Source of the DNA: Gammaproteobacteria bacterium UBA2679
GTDB lineage: Bacteria > Pseudomonadota > Gammaproteobacteria > Pseudomonadales > Oleiphilaceae
Length of the DNA stretch: 64,000 bases
Assembly (NCBI GenBank): GCA_002354735.1
Contig: DEMD01000007.1
Span: forward strand, 517,418-581,417
Direction of reading: 5' to 3'
Under the pieces are notes generated by a model. It saw only the letters and a program-made list of their open reading frames with translations, was not told the DNA's origin and ran no database searches. A program made the position numbers and the translations under genes. How positions within the stretch are numbered: position 1 is the stretch's first letter; each line of letters starts with the position of its first letter. Of this stretch, positions 18,305 to 27,497 are shown in pieces.

Positions 18305-20001
18305 AATGGATTGTTACCTTGTTGTTGCAGGATAATGGGCTGACCCTCGTCGTGCGGGATCAGCGCTGGCGTCACTTCTGCTGCGCTGACTTCGGCCACG
18401 ACAGGCGTAGTCTGCTGAAACAGACGATGCATCAGTCCCCTGAATTTGTCCATCCGAAGACTGGCCGACGCTGGTGGTAGCGCCATGCCTGCCCTGAAGC
18501 CGCTGCTGGCGAGGAATGCCTCGACAAGTGTCCTGTCACGGCTGATGACATGCACAGGCACATCTCGGGAGGCGCCATCGCCAGTAATGATGGGGGCAGC
18601 CTGATGATCACCCATCACGATCAAGAGCGAATCATCCAGAAACGACACCGCATAGCTGCCGATTACGCCGAGCGAATACTCCACCGCCCGGGCATATTGA
18701 GTCCTCACCCGCTGCGGGTCCTGCCAAAGCGATTCCGGAGCTTCGGCATCTGCAAGGAATCGTTCGAAGCCCTCACCGTTCCCTATGGCATCCCAGTCTT
18801 CAAGTATTGGCAGGACCGGTGTCCATGGCGCATGACTGCTGATCAGGGCCACCTCGGCGAAAACGGGCTGATCGGCCGATGCCTTCAGGGTTTCACGCAG
18901 CCAGGACATGGTGTACTGGTCAGGCATCGTGACCCAGTTGAGCGTTGGCCCAGCGTAATCGAGCCCGGCGCTATCGGCGACGCGGTCATAGCCAAGGCGC
19001 GTGCCATCAGGCCATGCAGCGGTGATGGCAGGCATCACCGCTAATGTGTCATGCCCGGTAAGCGAGAAATCGTCGATCATCGTGGTGGCATCGCTGCGCA
19101 CCAGTTCGTCATAGCGAAATTGATTATCGATCCAAAGCCCGCTCAGAACAGTCGCATGCGCGAGCCAGGACTGGCCGCCCTGCACCGGAGAGCGCAGCCG
19201 CCCCGTCGCCATATGAAGACCGCGCTGCGCTAGCTCGGCCTGGATAGCCTCGAGCCGGGGTACAAGCACGGCGCTATAGGGCGCGTCGAGCACGGCCGAC
19301 ACGCCGTAGGATTCGATAAAGGTGAGGAGAATATGCCGGTCTTCCAATCGTTTCATAGCCGTTGCGGGCACGGGTGCGTCCTGTAGCTGACGGCGCAGCT
19401 CGGCAGTTGACTGCACTGATTGGCGATAAGTCTCCATCTGATGCAGGGCGAGATCCAGCACTGCCGATCTCGGCAGGCTACCGTGTTGAACGAACCCGAA
19501 GACGCCATACGATGTAGCGCCAACTAACAGCGCGCAAGCAGTTCTGAATCGCAGCGAGCGTATGCCAACGAGCTTGTTTCGCTCATCGATGATCATTGCC
19601 GTGTGGTTCAGCCGAATGAGCGTGGTCGAACCGAGGTGGGCCATAACGCCAATAAGTACGATGACCGCTATGCAGCTCAGCCAGGCGAGGACGCTGCCAA
19701 TGCTGCCGGCCAGCACATCGAATCCCGCCAATAGCAGCGGTGCATCCAGCAGCAGATTGAAGGGCCGGTTCAAACTGTAAGCCATGGCCAGCGCCGAAAG
19801 CACAATCACCGACATGAGCAGGAAAAGCACGCCACTGAGACGGGCCAATACCCGAGCAGCCGCCGCTGGCAGCAGAATGATCACCCCAAGCAACACCAGG
19901 GCGTCGAGCGGCAGCCACTGGACTATGTAAGGCGGACTGAGCTGCGCCGTCAAGAGCGCCAGCATCAACACCACCATTATGGCCTGCAGCAGCGAACTCA
20001 T
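18301..20001 (-). CDS. Membrane-anchored sulfatase/alkaline phosphatase superfamily protein
   Basis: The N-terminal third holds four or five hydrophobic helices (first about 2-25, later ones ending near residue 180). The C-terminal domain faces the periplasm and shows a degenerate sulfatase-like active region: LLTFIESYGVSAVL where the nucleophile Ser/Thr would lie, SSHAPWTPV, and VMGDHQAAP for the second metal site. This layout recalls phosphoglycerol transferase or LTA-synthase-like enzymes, but the substrate is unknown. I start at the ATG at 20001; a TTG at 20043 would overlap the upstream gene. It lies between the FAH-family gene (28 bp) and the TraB gene (4-bp overlap). Confidence 0.75.
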   Translation of the reverse strand: MSSLLQAIMVVLMLALLTAQLSPPYIVQWLPLDALVLLGVIILLPAAAARVLARLSGVLFLLMSVIVLSALAMAYSLNRPFNLLLDAPLLLAGFDVLAGSIGSVLAWLSCIAVIVLIGVMAHLGSTTLIRLNHTAMIIDERNKLVGIRSLRFRTACALLVGATSYGVFGFVQHGSLPRSAVLDLALHQMETYRQSVQSTAELRRQLQDAPVPATAMKRLEDRHILLTFIESYGVSAVLDAPYSAVLVPRLEAIQAELAQRGLHMATGRLRSPVQGGQSWLAHATVLSGLWIDNQFRYDELVRSDATTMIDDFSLTGHDTLAVMPAITAAWPDGTRLGYDRVADSAGLDYAGPTLNWVTMPDQYTMSWLRETLKASADQPVFAEVALISSHAPWTPVLPILEDWDAIGNGEGFERFLADAEAPESLWQDPQRVRTQYARAVEYSLGVIGSYAVSFLDDSLLIVMGDHQAAPIITGDGASRDVPVHVISRDRTLVEAFLASSGFRAGMALPPASASLRMDKFRGLMHRLFQQTTPVVAEVSAAEVTPALIPHDEGQPIILQQQGNNPL

Positions 20002-20029
20002 GCGCCACCCGTGGACTCGATAAGCGGTG

Positions 20030-20809
20030 TCAGGCGCCGGCAAAACGGAAGGTATGATTCAGCACGCCATTGATTGGGGCGCTCGCCTCGGCATCATCAT
20101 CGGAAAAACCGAGTGTAACCTCGAGCACTGCACCAGGTGTCAACGCGCCCACACCCGCCGGCGTCCCGGTCAGGACCACATCGCCAGGGTGCAACGTAAA
20201 GTGGCGGCTGATGTGACTGAGCAATCCGATACACCCCGTCAGCATCTGACCAGCACGGCCCTGTTGGCGTAGCTCACCGTTGAAGCGCATATCGAAGCCC
20301 AGCGCTGTCCATAGTCGGTCAGGCTGCAGCGAAGTCTGCCCAAGGAAGCTCGCCGGTGAAACGAAGCCGCCAACCGGACAGCTACCATCGAAGGCTTTCG
20401 CCAGCTCCCACGGGTGCCCCTGTTTCTTCAGGGCCGACTGCAGCTCACGCTTGGTGAGATCAAGCGCAAGGCCGATGCCAGCCACGCTCGAGGCGAGCCG
20501 ATCATGATCGCCCACCAGATCCGGACCGATCCGACTGCCTATGAGCAGCGCAATCTCCGTTTCATAATGCAGTGATTCATCGTGCTGACTCCCCGCATCA
20601 TGAAGCGGACAGTTCGTCAGCCCATCGGCAGCAGGCAGCACCAGCGAACTGGCCGGCTTGATGAACAGAATCGGCTCTTCCGGTACAGGGTTGTTCAGTT
20701 CGGCAGCGTGGGCCGCGTAATTGCGGCCCACGCAGACAATCTTGCCCGTCTGCAAGGGCGAGGCTTCACCATCAACCGTGAAAACATCGTCATGAGTGCG
20801 CTGCGACAT
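20030..20809 (-). CDS. Fumarylacetoacetate hydrolase family protein, YcgM-like
   Basis: A 259-residue FAH-fold protein closely resembling E. coli YcgM: KIVCVGRNYAAHAAELN, EEPILFIKP, the metal-binding acids in HYETEIALLIG, the PWE.AKAFD segment, and DVVLTGTPAGVG near the C-terminus. Relatives act as acylpyruvases or oxaloacetate tautomerases. The start overlaps the stop of the D-2-hydroxyglutarate dehydrogenase gene by one base (TGATG), so translation is coupled. A role in clearing or tautomerising an oxo-acid made next door is a reasonable inference. Confidence 0.88.
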   Translation of the reverse strand: MSQRTHDDVFTVDGEASPLQTGKIVCVGRNYAAHAAELNNPVPEEPILFIKPASSLVLPAADGLTNCPLHDAGSQHDESLHYETEIALLIGSRIGPDLVGDHDRLASSVAGIGLALDLTKRELQSALKKQGHPWELAKAFDGSCPVGGFVSPASFLGQTSLQPDRLWTALGFDMRFNGELRQQGRAGQMLTGCIGLLSHISRHFTLHPGDVVLTGTPAGVGALTPGAVLEVTLGFSDDDAEASAPINGVLNHTFRFAGA

Positions 20810-22206
20810 CAGGACACTCCAGCAGCTAGAAGTTTCCCTGGATTCATGACGTTATTTGGATCGAAGGCCGCCTTGATGGCATGCATGTAGGCAATTTCCT
20901 CTGCACTTCGAGAGTACGGCAGATAAGGCTGTTTCAGCAGCCCCACCCCGTGCTCGGCGGAAATCGTACCCCCGCAGTCCTTCACGATATCGAACACCAT
21001 GGTATTGACGCGCTCACAGCGGCTGAAGAAGGTTGCCTTGTCCAGATCGGCTGGCTTAAGAATGTTCAGGTGCAGATTGCCATCGCCAATGTGGCCGAAC
21101 CAGATAATCTCGAAGTCCGGATACTCAGCGCTCACCACCTCGTCGATACGTCGCAGGAACTCTGGCACCTTGCTGGGCCTGACCGCAATATCGTTCTTGT
21201 ACGGCGTATGTGGCGCAATGCTTTCTGAGATACCTTCACGCAGTCGCCACAGGCTCGCGGCCTGCGCCTCGCTCTGGCTGACCACACCATCAACCACCCA
21301 GCCTGCTTCGACAGCGTGCTCGAACTGCGCCATGGCCTCCTCTTCGACAGCCTCGCTAGCCACTTCGTATTCGAGCAAGGCGTAGTACGGCGCGTCTTCA
21401 GCGAAAGGTGCCGCGACGCCGCCGTGGGCCAGCACATGGCTCATGGCCTGATGCGAAAAAAACTCGAAGGCGGTGATTTCGATAGTCTTGCTGAAGGTCT
21501 TGAGCACATCCATGACGTTGTCGAAGTGGCTGAGCCCCAGTACCATGACTTGAAGATTTTTCGGCTTACGGGTCAGCCGCATGGTCGCTTCGGTGATAAA
21601 GCCTAGCGTGCCCTCACCCGCTATGAACAGCTGGCTCAGGTCATAACCGGTATTATTTTTAACCAGACCACGATTGAGTTCGAGAATGTCGCCCTTGCCT
21701 GTCACCACGGTCAGTCCGGCCACCCAGTCCCGGCTCATGCCCCAGCGTATGACCTTGATGCCACCGGCGTTGGTTGAGAGATTGCCGCCGATCTGACTGC
21801 TGCCGGCAGACGCGAAATCAACTGGATAATACAGATCGTTCTCTTCGGCGAAGCGCTGGAGCTGCTCGGTAATGACGCCAGCCTGGCACTGCACCAGTCG
21901 GTCACCGGCATCGAAATCCACAATCGCATTCATTTTGTCGAAGGCGACGACGATTTCACCATTGGCAGCCACAGCGCCGCCACTGAGGCCAGTCCGGCCG
22001 CCAGAAGGTACAAGTGCAAGCTTCTGCTCGTTGGCGTAGCGCACAAGTGCCTGAACTTCCTCGGTAGTTTTCGGAAATACGATGGCGGTTGGCGCAGGAA
22101 TGAATTTCTTGGTCCAGTCTTTGCCGTAGTGTTCGAGGGAGTCCTGATCGGTCAGTACGCGCTCACCAAACTGGCTTGTGAGCCACTCGATAACAACATT
22201 ACTCAT
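20809..22206 (-). CDS. FAD-linked D-2-hydroxyglutarate dehydrogenase
   Basis: A flavoenzyme of 465 residues from the VAO/GlcD-type family. It has the FAD loop PSGGRTGLSGGAV, the second FAD motif SSQIGGNLSTNAGGI, the metal and substrate motif WFGHIGDGNLHLNI and the C-terminal ISAEHGVGLLK. I start at the ATG at 22206; the longer in-frame start at 22254 adds a leader that matches nothing. The gene is divergent from serA with only 80 bp between starts. In Pseudomonas the same pair is known to work together: SerA releases D-2-hydroxyglutarate as it regenerates NAD, and this enzyme oxidises it back to 2-oxoglutarate. A D-lactate dehydrogenase remains an alternative. Confidence 0.85.
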   Translation of the reverse strand: MSNVVIEWLTSQFGERVLTDQDSLEHYGKDWTKKFIPAPTAIVFPKTTEEVQALVRYANEQKLALVPSGGRTGLSGGAVAANGEIVVAFDKMNAIVDFDAGDRLVQCQAGVITEQLQRFAEENDLYYPVDFASAGSSQIGGNLSTNAGGIKVIRWGMSRDWVAGLTVVTGKGDILELNRGLVKNNTGYDLSQLFIAGEGTLGFITEATMRLTRKPKNLQVMVLGLSHFDNVMDVLKTFSKTIEITAFEFFSHQAMSHVLAHGGVAAPFAEDAPYYALLEYEVASEAVEEEAMAQFEHAVEAGWVVDGVVSQSEAQAASLWRLREGISESIAPHTPYKNDIAVRPSKVPEFLRRIDEVVSAEYPDFEIIWFGHIGDGNLHLNILKPADLDKATFFSRCERVNTMVFDIVKDCGGTISAEHGVGLLKQPYLPYSRSAEEIAYMHAIKAAFDPNNVMNPGKLLAAGVS

Positions 22207-22286
22207 AGCTTGGCTCTTTATGCTTCCAAAGATTCGGGGCATATATGTTACCATAGCCCGCTATTTTTCTGCTTGGATCTGTACCC

Positions 22287-23516
22287 ATGACTCGCACGTC
22301 CCTTGATAAAAGCAAAATCAAAATCTTACTGCTCGAAGGCATCCATCAGTCGGCCATCGATACCTTGCATGCTGCGGGTTATGACAACATCGAGCATCAC
22401 GCCAAGGCACTGAATGACGACGATCTGAAGGCCGCCATCGCTGACGCACACTTTGTCGGCATCCGCTCACGCACCCAGTTGACTGAAGAAGTACTGGAAG
22501 TGGCAAGCAAGCTGATCGGCATCGGTTGCTTCTGCATCGGCACCAATCAGGTAGACCTGATGGCAGCAATGGAACGCGGGATTGCAGTCTTCAATGCACC
22601 CTACTCCAATACGCGCAGCGTGGCCGAACTGGTTCTGGCCGAAGCGATCCTGCTGCTCAGGGGCGTGCCGGAGAAGAATGCCTCCTGCCATCGCGGTGGC
22701 TGGCTGAAAACAGCGAAAGATAGCTACGAAATCCGTGGCAAGACCATGGGCATCGTCGGCTACGGCTCGATCGGCACCCAGCTCAGCATACTGGCCGAGA
22801 ACCTGGGCATGCGAGTGATCTATCACGATATCGTGACCAAGCTGTCGCTGGGTAACGCGACCCAGGTCGAGTCGCTCGAAGATCTACTGGCGACCAGCGA
22901 CATCGTCACCCTGCATGTGCCGGAAACAGCGGCGACCAAGAACATGTTTGCCGCGGAGCAGTTCGCGCAGATGAAAGACAAGAGCATCTTCATCAACGCC
23001 TCGCGTGGCACAGTTGTAGACATCGATGCGCTGGCTGACGTGCTGCGTAGCGGCAAGCTTCTGGGCGCCGCGATCGACGTGTTCCCGGTCGAACCACGTG
23101 GCAATGACGACGAGTTCGTATCGCCACTGCGTGAGTTCGACAACGTGATACTGACCCCGCACGTCGGCGGCAGCACCATGGAAGCGCAGGAAAACATCGG
23201 CCGCGAAGTTGGTGAGAAGCTTGCCCGTTACAGCGATACCGGCATGACCGTCACCTCGGTCAACTTCCCCGAGGTTTCACTGCCTGCGCATCCGAACAAT
23301 CACAGGCTGCTGCATATTCACCACAACGTGCCGGGCGTCATGTCCGAGATCAACGCGGTGTTCTCCGAAAACGATATCAACATCTGTGCTCAGTACCTGC
23401 AGACCAACGAGCGACTTGGCTACGTAGTCATTGATGTCGACAAGGCCTACTCCGACCTCGCGATGCAGAAGCTGAAGTCGGTCAAGGGCACGATCAAGAG
23501 CCGGGTGCTGTTCTAG
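22287..23516 (+). CDS. serA: D-3-phosphoglycerate dehydrogenase SerA
   Basis: First enzyme of serine synthesis, oxidising 3-phosphoglycerate to phosphohydroxypyruvate. Its 409 residues match the E. coli type. Visible are the dinucleotide fold GIVGYGSIGTQLSILAE, the catalytic Arg in FINASRGTVVDIDAL, the LTPHVGGST catalytic His region, and a C-terminal ACT domain (about 335-409, beginning LLHIHHNVPGVMSEINA) that gives feedback control by serine in the family. The short form of SerA can reduce 2-oxoglutarate, which fits the divergent D-2-hydroxyglutarate dehydrogenase gene. Confidence 0.96.
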   Translation: MTRTSLDKSKIKILLLEGIHQSAIDTLHAAGYDNIEHHAKALNDDDLKAAIADAHFVGIRSRTQLTEEVLEVASKLIGIGCFCIGTNQVDLMAAMERGIAVFNAPYSNTRSVAELVLAEAILLLRGVPEKNASCHRGGWLKTAKDSYEIRGKTMGIVGYGSIGTQLSILAENLGMRVIYHDIVTKLSLGNATQVESLEDLLATSDIVTLHVPETAATKNMFAAEQFAQMKDKSIFINASRGTVVDIDALADVLRSGKLLGAAIDVFPVEPRGNDDEFVSPLREFDNVILTPHVGGSTMEAQENIGREVGEKLARYSDTGMTVTSVNFPEVSLPAHPNNHRLLHIHHNVPGVMSEINAVFSENDINICAQYLQTNERLGYVVIDVDKAYSDLAMQKLKSVKGTIKSRVLF

Positions 23517-23527
23517 ACGAACCGCAT

Positions 23528-24172
23528 TTGACAGCCATCAGTCCAGGAGGTCTTCTGAGCCCCGAGAAACAACAGAAATTCAGGTTCTGGGGCAATGCAG
23601 GCCTGTTTGAACTGCTCTGGCCGGCCGCTATCGTAGGTGCCTACTACGGCAGCAATGCCTGGGCAGTTGCCGTGCTGATTGCGATGTTCATCTGGAGCAA
23701 GGCCTTCGGCGGTTCGCTGGCGCAGGACCTTCGCATGGCCTTCGTCGGCCTACTGGTCGCGTTCACTTTCGAACCCATCTGGATGGGCGCAGACCTGCTG
23801 CTCTACGCGCTACAACCCCCGTACATTTATCCGCCGGTCTGGATCGTCTGCCTATGGGTCGGCTTTGCCATGAGCTTTAACCACTGCCTGTACTGGTTGC
23901 GTGGCCGCTATGGCCTTGCCGCTGTGCTCGGTGTCGTCGGTAGCGTGCTGTCGATCACGGCCGCTGAGCGAATCGGCGCGCTCACCATGCCCTCAGGCTG
24001 GTGGCCAGCCGCCGTCAGCTACGCCTTGCCGTGGGCCTTTATCACCCCGGCCTTCGCCTGGTTTACCGATGTTCTCAAGCGACGAGCCCAGGGCGACAGT
24101 GGCATGAGCCAGGACAAAAGCCGGGCGTCAGTGGCTGTAGATCCTGACAAACCCGCCCCACCCCCTCAGTGA
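23528..24172 (+). CDS. DUF2878-like inner-membrane protein
   Basis: A 214-residue membrane protein with about five or six hydrophobic helices and a charged, proline-rich C-terminal tail. The pattern of Trp, Gly and Pro in the helices resembles DUF2878, though I am not certain. The start is unusual: the frame can begin at TTG 23528, which has no ribosome binding site, whereas a strong AGGAGG at 23545-23550 sits 4 bp before an in-frame CTG at 23555. It follows serA by 11 bp and its stop overlaps the fetA GTG start, so serA, this gene, fetA and fetB may form one transcript. Confidence 0.65.
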   Translation: MTAISPGGLLSPEKQQKFRFWGNAGLFELLWPAAIVGAYYGSNAWAVAVLIAMFIWSKAFGGSLAQDLRMAFVGLLVAFTFEPIWMGADLLLYALQPPYIYPPVWIVCLWVGFAMSFNHCLYWLRGRYGLAAVLGVVGSVLSITAAERIGALTMPSGWWPAAVSYALPWAFITPAFAWFTDVLKRRAQGDSGMSQDKSRASVAVDPDKPAPPPQ

Positions 24173-24831
24173 GCACTGCTGTGCAGCCGGACCTGCTTAC
24201 GCTGCATCAGTTATCCATTGCACCTCTGCAGCCGATATCGGCTCAGGTCAGTACCAACGATAGAGTGCTCATCACAGGCCCATCCGGTATCGGCAAGACC
24301 CGTCTGCTCAGGGCAATCGCAGATCTCGACCCGCACGCTGGCTACTGCACACTGCAGGGCCAGCGAGCCAGCAGTTTCCGACCGGAAGCGTGGCGCCGAA
24401 GAGTCGTCTACATACCGGCAGAAAGCATGTGGTGGGGGCTCAAGGTTGTCGACCATATTCCTGCGCACGCCAGTGCGGATGCTGCGACGCTCATGCATCA
24501 GGTCAAAGCGAGATCGCGTCGGGTGGGCCTACCGGATGATGTACTGAGCTGGCCGGTCGAGCGTCTCTCCAGCGGTCAAAAGCAGCGTCTCGCGCTCATT
24601 CGCGCGCTCGCCCTCGAACCCGATGTAGTGCTGCTGGACGAACCCACCGCCAATCTCGATGCCGACTCGGCCGCTCAGGTGATCGATCTGCTGGTTGACT
24701 TCCTGACCCACGATGGCCTGAACGACCGTGCACTGCTGTTCGTATCTCACGCAGCACCCCCGACTGCCCTCGGCTTTACTCAACATTGGGAAATTGGGTC
24801 CAGCGGCGAAATGAAGACCTCGACATCATGA
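24169..24831 (+). CDS. fetA: ABC transporter ATPase FetA (YbbL family)
   Basis: A compact ABC ATPase of 220 residues. Walker A is GPSGIGKT (about 37-44), followed by signature LSSGQKQRLALIRALAL and Walker B VVLLDEPTANLD. A YIPAESMWWGLKVVDHI segment forms the Q-loop region. Small size and pairing with the fetB-type permease identify it as YbbL/FetA, which with FetB is reported to export iron in E. coli. It starts with GTG overlapping the upstream stop, and its stop overlaps the fetB ATG by 4 bp. Confidence 0.85.
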   Translation: MSTAVQPDLLTLHQLSIAPLQPISAQVSTNDRVLITGPSGIGKTRLLRAIADLDPHAGYCTLQGQRASSFRPEAWRRRVVYIPAESMWWGLKVVDHIPAHASADAATLMHQVKARSRRVGLPDDVLSWPVERLSSGQKQRLALIRALALEPDVVLLDEPTANLDADSAAQVIDLLVDFLTHDGLNDRALLFVSHAAPPTALGFTQHWEIGSSGEMKTSTS

Positions 24832-25619
24832 GACTCGAAGCGATCAGTACGACTGATCTTGCCATCTGTTCGGCACTGGTACTGGCGCTGGCTCTGTTGA
24901 ATCTGCGTCACTCGCCAGATCTCGCCAAGGGCCTTGTGATCGGCATGGTCAGGCTCATCCTGCAGCTCAGCCTCATTGCCATCGTATTGAAGACGGTTTT
25001 TGAGCATGCCTCGCTGTGGTCGACGGTGCTCATCAGCGTTGTCATGATGCTGCTTGCTGGCCGAGAAGTGGCCGCCCGCCAGCAGACGAAGCTCGCGCAG
25101 GGCTGGACGCTATCGATCAGCATATTCGCCATGACGAGCACCTCTACACTGCTCATTCTGCTGGCCTTGCTGGCACTGGTCCAACCGGCCCCCTGGTATA
25201 CCCCGCAATACGCCATACCACTGCTAGGCATGATTCTCGGCAATACCTTGAATAGTGTCTCACTAAGCATGGATAGACTGGTGGATTCTGCGCGGCTTTC
25301 GCGAACGGCCATAGAGGCTCAACTGATGCTGGGGGCAAGCAGAAAAGCGGCAATTGCCCCGCTAGTGAGGCAGGCCATGCATAGCGGCATGATGCCTTCC
25401 ATCAACGGTATGGCTGCAGCGGGGATTGTGAGCCTACCGGGCATGATGACAGGCCAGATACTGGCAGGCGCCAGCCCGGAAACCGCGGTGCGGTATCAGA
25501 TACTCATTTTTCTATTAATTGTGGCAGGCGCCGCGATGGGCGCCTGGCTGGCCACCAGACTGACGGTCTGGCGTCTGTTCGATGAGCGTGACCGGCTCAG
25601 GCTCGACAGATTGGCTTAG
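24828..25619 (+). CDS. fetB: Iron export ABC permease FetB (YbbM family)
   Basis: A 263-residue inner-membrane protein with about seven helices, typical of YbbM/FetB (UPF0014): NLRHSPDLAKGLVIGMVRLILQL is split here as the first conserved block, and later blocks read GNTLNSVSLSMDRL, LMLGASRKAAIAPLVRQAM and GIVSLPGMMTGQILAGASP. I use the ATG at 24828, which overlaps the fetA stop; an upstream in-frame ATG would add 14 residues translated from inside fetA. The role in iron export under oxidative stress is taken from the E. coli pair. Confidence 0.86.
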   Translation: MRLEAISTTDLAICSALVLALALLNLRHSPDLAKGLVIGMVRLILQLSLIAIVLKTVFEHASLWSTVLISVVMMLLAGREVAARQQTKLAQGWTLSISIFAMTSTSTLLILLALLALVQPAPWYTPQYAIPLLGMILGNTLNSVSLSMDRLVDSARLSRTAIEAQLMLGASRKAAIAPLVRQAMHSGMMPSINGMAAAGIVSLPGMMTGQILAGASPETAVRYQILIFLLIVAGAAMGAWLATRLTVWRLFDERDRLRLDRLA

Positions 25620-25620
25620 C

Positions 25621-25647
25621 CAGTCGGCCGAGCATGACCTCCGACTG
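25621..25647. terminator. Hairpin between convergent fetB and the OmpA-like gene
   Basis: CAGTCGG and CCGACTG form a perfect 7-bp stem around a 13-nt loop, filling the 29-bp gap between the two convergent genes. No T-tract follows on either strand, so it is at best a weak bidirectional terminator or a transcript-protecting hairpin. Confidence 0.35.
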
Positions 25648-25648
25648 A

Positions 25649-26338
25649 CTAGCCTGCGTCAGCAGTCGGAACCAGTTTCAGTTCGACACGACGGTTTGCA
25701 GCGCGGCCGGTCGATGTGTCGTTGCTGGCGATCGGATCACGCTGGCCGTAGCCCTTGGTCTGCACCCGACCTGATGCCACGCCCTGGGAGACGAGGTAGG
25801 AACCGACGCTGTCGGCCCTGCGCTGACTCAGGCTCTGGTTGTACTCAGCAGCGCCTGTGGAATCGGTGTGACCTGCCACCTGTATGGTCGTTTCATCGAA
25901 CTCTTCGAGTACGATGGCAACAGATTTAAGTGTCTCGTAGAAAGACGACTTCACGGCATCGCGATCGGTGTCGAAAGTAATGTTACCAGGCATCACCAAC
26001 GTGATGAGGTTACCAACTCGCTCTACCCGCACACCGGTGCCTTCGAGCTGGCGACGCAATTCGGATTCCTGGCGATCCATGTAGTAGCCAATACCGCCAC
26101 CTGTGGCACCACCAGCAGCCGCACCGATGAGCGCGCCTTTCTTGCGGTCTTTCTTGTTGGCTGCAGCGCCCACGGCTGCGCCACCAATAGCACCGATCAC
26201 AGCACCCTTGGTCGCGTTGGAGGTCTTCTCTTCACCCGTATATGGATCGTAGGTCATACAGCCTGCGGTCACGAGCAATCCTGCAGAGAGACCGGTGGCC
26301 AGCAGGGTTCTGTTGAAGCGGGTTATCAGTGTCGTCAT
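25649..26338 (-). CDS. OmpA-family lipoprotein, YiaD-like
   Basis: A 229-residue lipoprotein with lipobox LVTAGC (Cys27). The next segment is two glycine-zipper stretches (ATKGAVIGAIGGAAVGAAAN and a second at about 68-86). The C-terminal half is an OmpA peptidoglycan-binding domain: ITFDTDRDAVK, VAGHTDSTGAAEYNQSLSQ.RA, GYGQRDPIASNDT and ..ANRRVEL. Expected location is the outer membrane facing the periplasm, binding peptidoglycan. It is monocistronic, ending 29 bp from fetB. Confidence 0.9.
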   Translation of the reverse strand: MTTLITRFNRTLLATGLSAGLLVTAGCMTYDPYTGEEKTSNATKGAVIGAIGGAAVGAAANKKDRKKGALIGAAAGGATGGGIGYYMDRQESELRRQLEGTGVRVERVGNLITLVMPGNITFDTDRDAVKSSFYETLKSVAIVLEEFDETTIQVAGHTDSTGAAEYNQSLSQRRADSVGSYLVSQGVASGRVQTKGYGQRDPIASNDTSTGRAANRRVELKLVPTADAG

Positions 26339-26490
26339 TCTTTTTTCCTCTATTCACACTACGCCGACAGGTAAATACGGCAAGACTGTCCTGAGTGTAG
26401 CAGGCCTGCGCCTGCTGCAACCTCGTCCAGTCAGATGAAGGTATAAAAACGGATACTGCTGCATTGCACTGCTGGATCAGATCAGACGGG

Positions 26491-27414
26491 TCAACGCAAT
26501 TCCGCGGGAGCTTCCACCACTGCTTCGGGCTCGGGACTCTCATTGCGTCGGGCGATGCTGCGGCCAGCGGACGCCTGCCTGTTCTTCAAGCCAAGCGCGA
26601 GCAGCGGCACCACGATCATCAATGAACCAGCCAGGAACCAGAGGTCCGGCACCTCATTGAACCAGATCCAGCCTATCAGGACGGCCCAGATGAGTCCGGT
26701 GTATTCGGCGCTGGTGACCTGATTGGCCGCGACATGACGATAGGCCAGCAGTACGGCAAAGTTGTAACCCAGAATGAAGAATGATGAGGCGCCAGCACTG
26801 AGCATCAGGCTCCAGCTCCAGTCCCGACCCTCAATGAGTGCCAGTGCACCCGCCACAGGCAGACAGAGCATATAATTCAGTGCGACCGAGTGCACCATGG
26901 TCTGGTTCTTTGGCAACTTGCGAACGAGCAAGGCATTAAAAGCCAGCGAGAACGCTGTGACCAATGCACCAAGCGCCCCCCAACCGATTTCAACCGGACG
27001 AAGGATAAGCAGAATGCCTGCAAAGCCACTGACGACGGCCGCCACGCTCAGCCAGGTCAGGCGCTCCCGGAATATCAGGACAGACAGCACGACCACAATC
27101 AAGGGAGCTGCATAAAACACGGCATTGGCGGTAGCCAGCGGCAGCGTCGCCAGCGCCATGACCATTGCACCAATGCCAATGATACCGATATGAGCACGCA
27201 GGGCATGGTAACCAAGACCTGCGAACGGCGCCTTCATATCGATCATTCGATAGAACGGTAGCAACATCAGCACCGTGCACAGGCAGCGCAGGAATACAAA
27301 CTGCAGCACCGGGACATCCTGGCCCAGCAGTTTGATCACAACGTCGCTGACCAGGGCCAGCGCATTCCCGATGACCAGCAGCACGATGGCACTGTTGACT
27401 GTCTTACCCGGCAT
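26491..27414 (-). CDS. DMT superfamily (EamA) transporter
   Basis: A 307-residue inner-membrane protein with about ten hydrophobic helices arranged as two EamA repeats. Motifs include VFLRCL near residue 38, the helix end LPLATANAVFYAAPLIVVVLS split by the repeat pattern, and EYTGLIWAVLIGWIWFNEVPD in the second repeat. The charged tail after residue 280 is cytoplasmic. Members export amino acids or other metabolites, but the substrate cannot be predicted. It lies 83 bp downstream of the CYP152 gene on the same strand and may be cotranscribed. Confidence 0.83.
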   Translation of the reverse strand: MPGKTVNSAIVLLVIGNALALVSDVVIKLLGQDVPVLQFVFLRCLCTVLMLLPFYRMIDMKAPFAGLGYHALRAHIGIIGIGAMVMALATLPLATANAVFYAAPLIVVVLSVLIFRERLTWLSVAAVVSGFAGILLILRPVEIGWGALGALVTAFSLAFNALLVRKLPKNQTMVHSVALNYMLCLPVAGALALIEGRDWSWSLMLSAGASSFFILGYNFAVLLAYRHVAANQVTSAEYTGLIWAVLIGWIWFNEVPDLWFLAGSLMIVVPLLALGLKNRQASAGRSIARRNESPEPEAVVEAPAELR

Positions 27415-27497
27415 ATTCAGATCCAGCGTTAACTTTACAAAGTAAAGCTAGACTAGAGGCTTATGCCTGCCGCTTCAACCACGGCAGAGTGTTGTTT

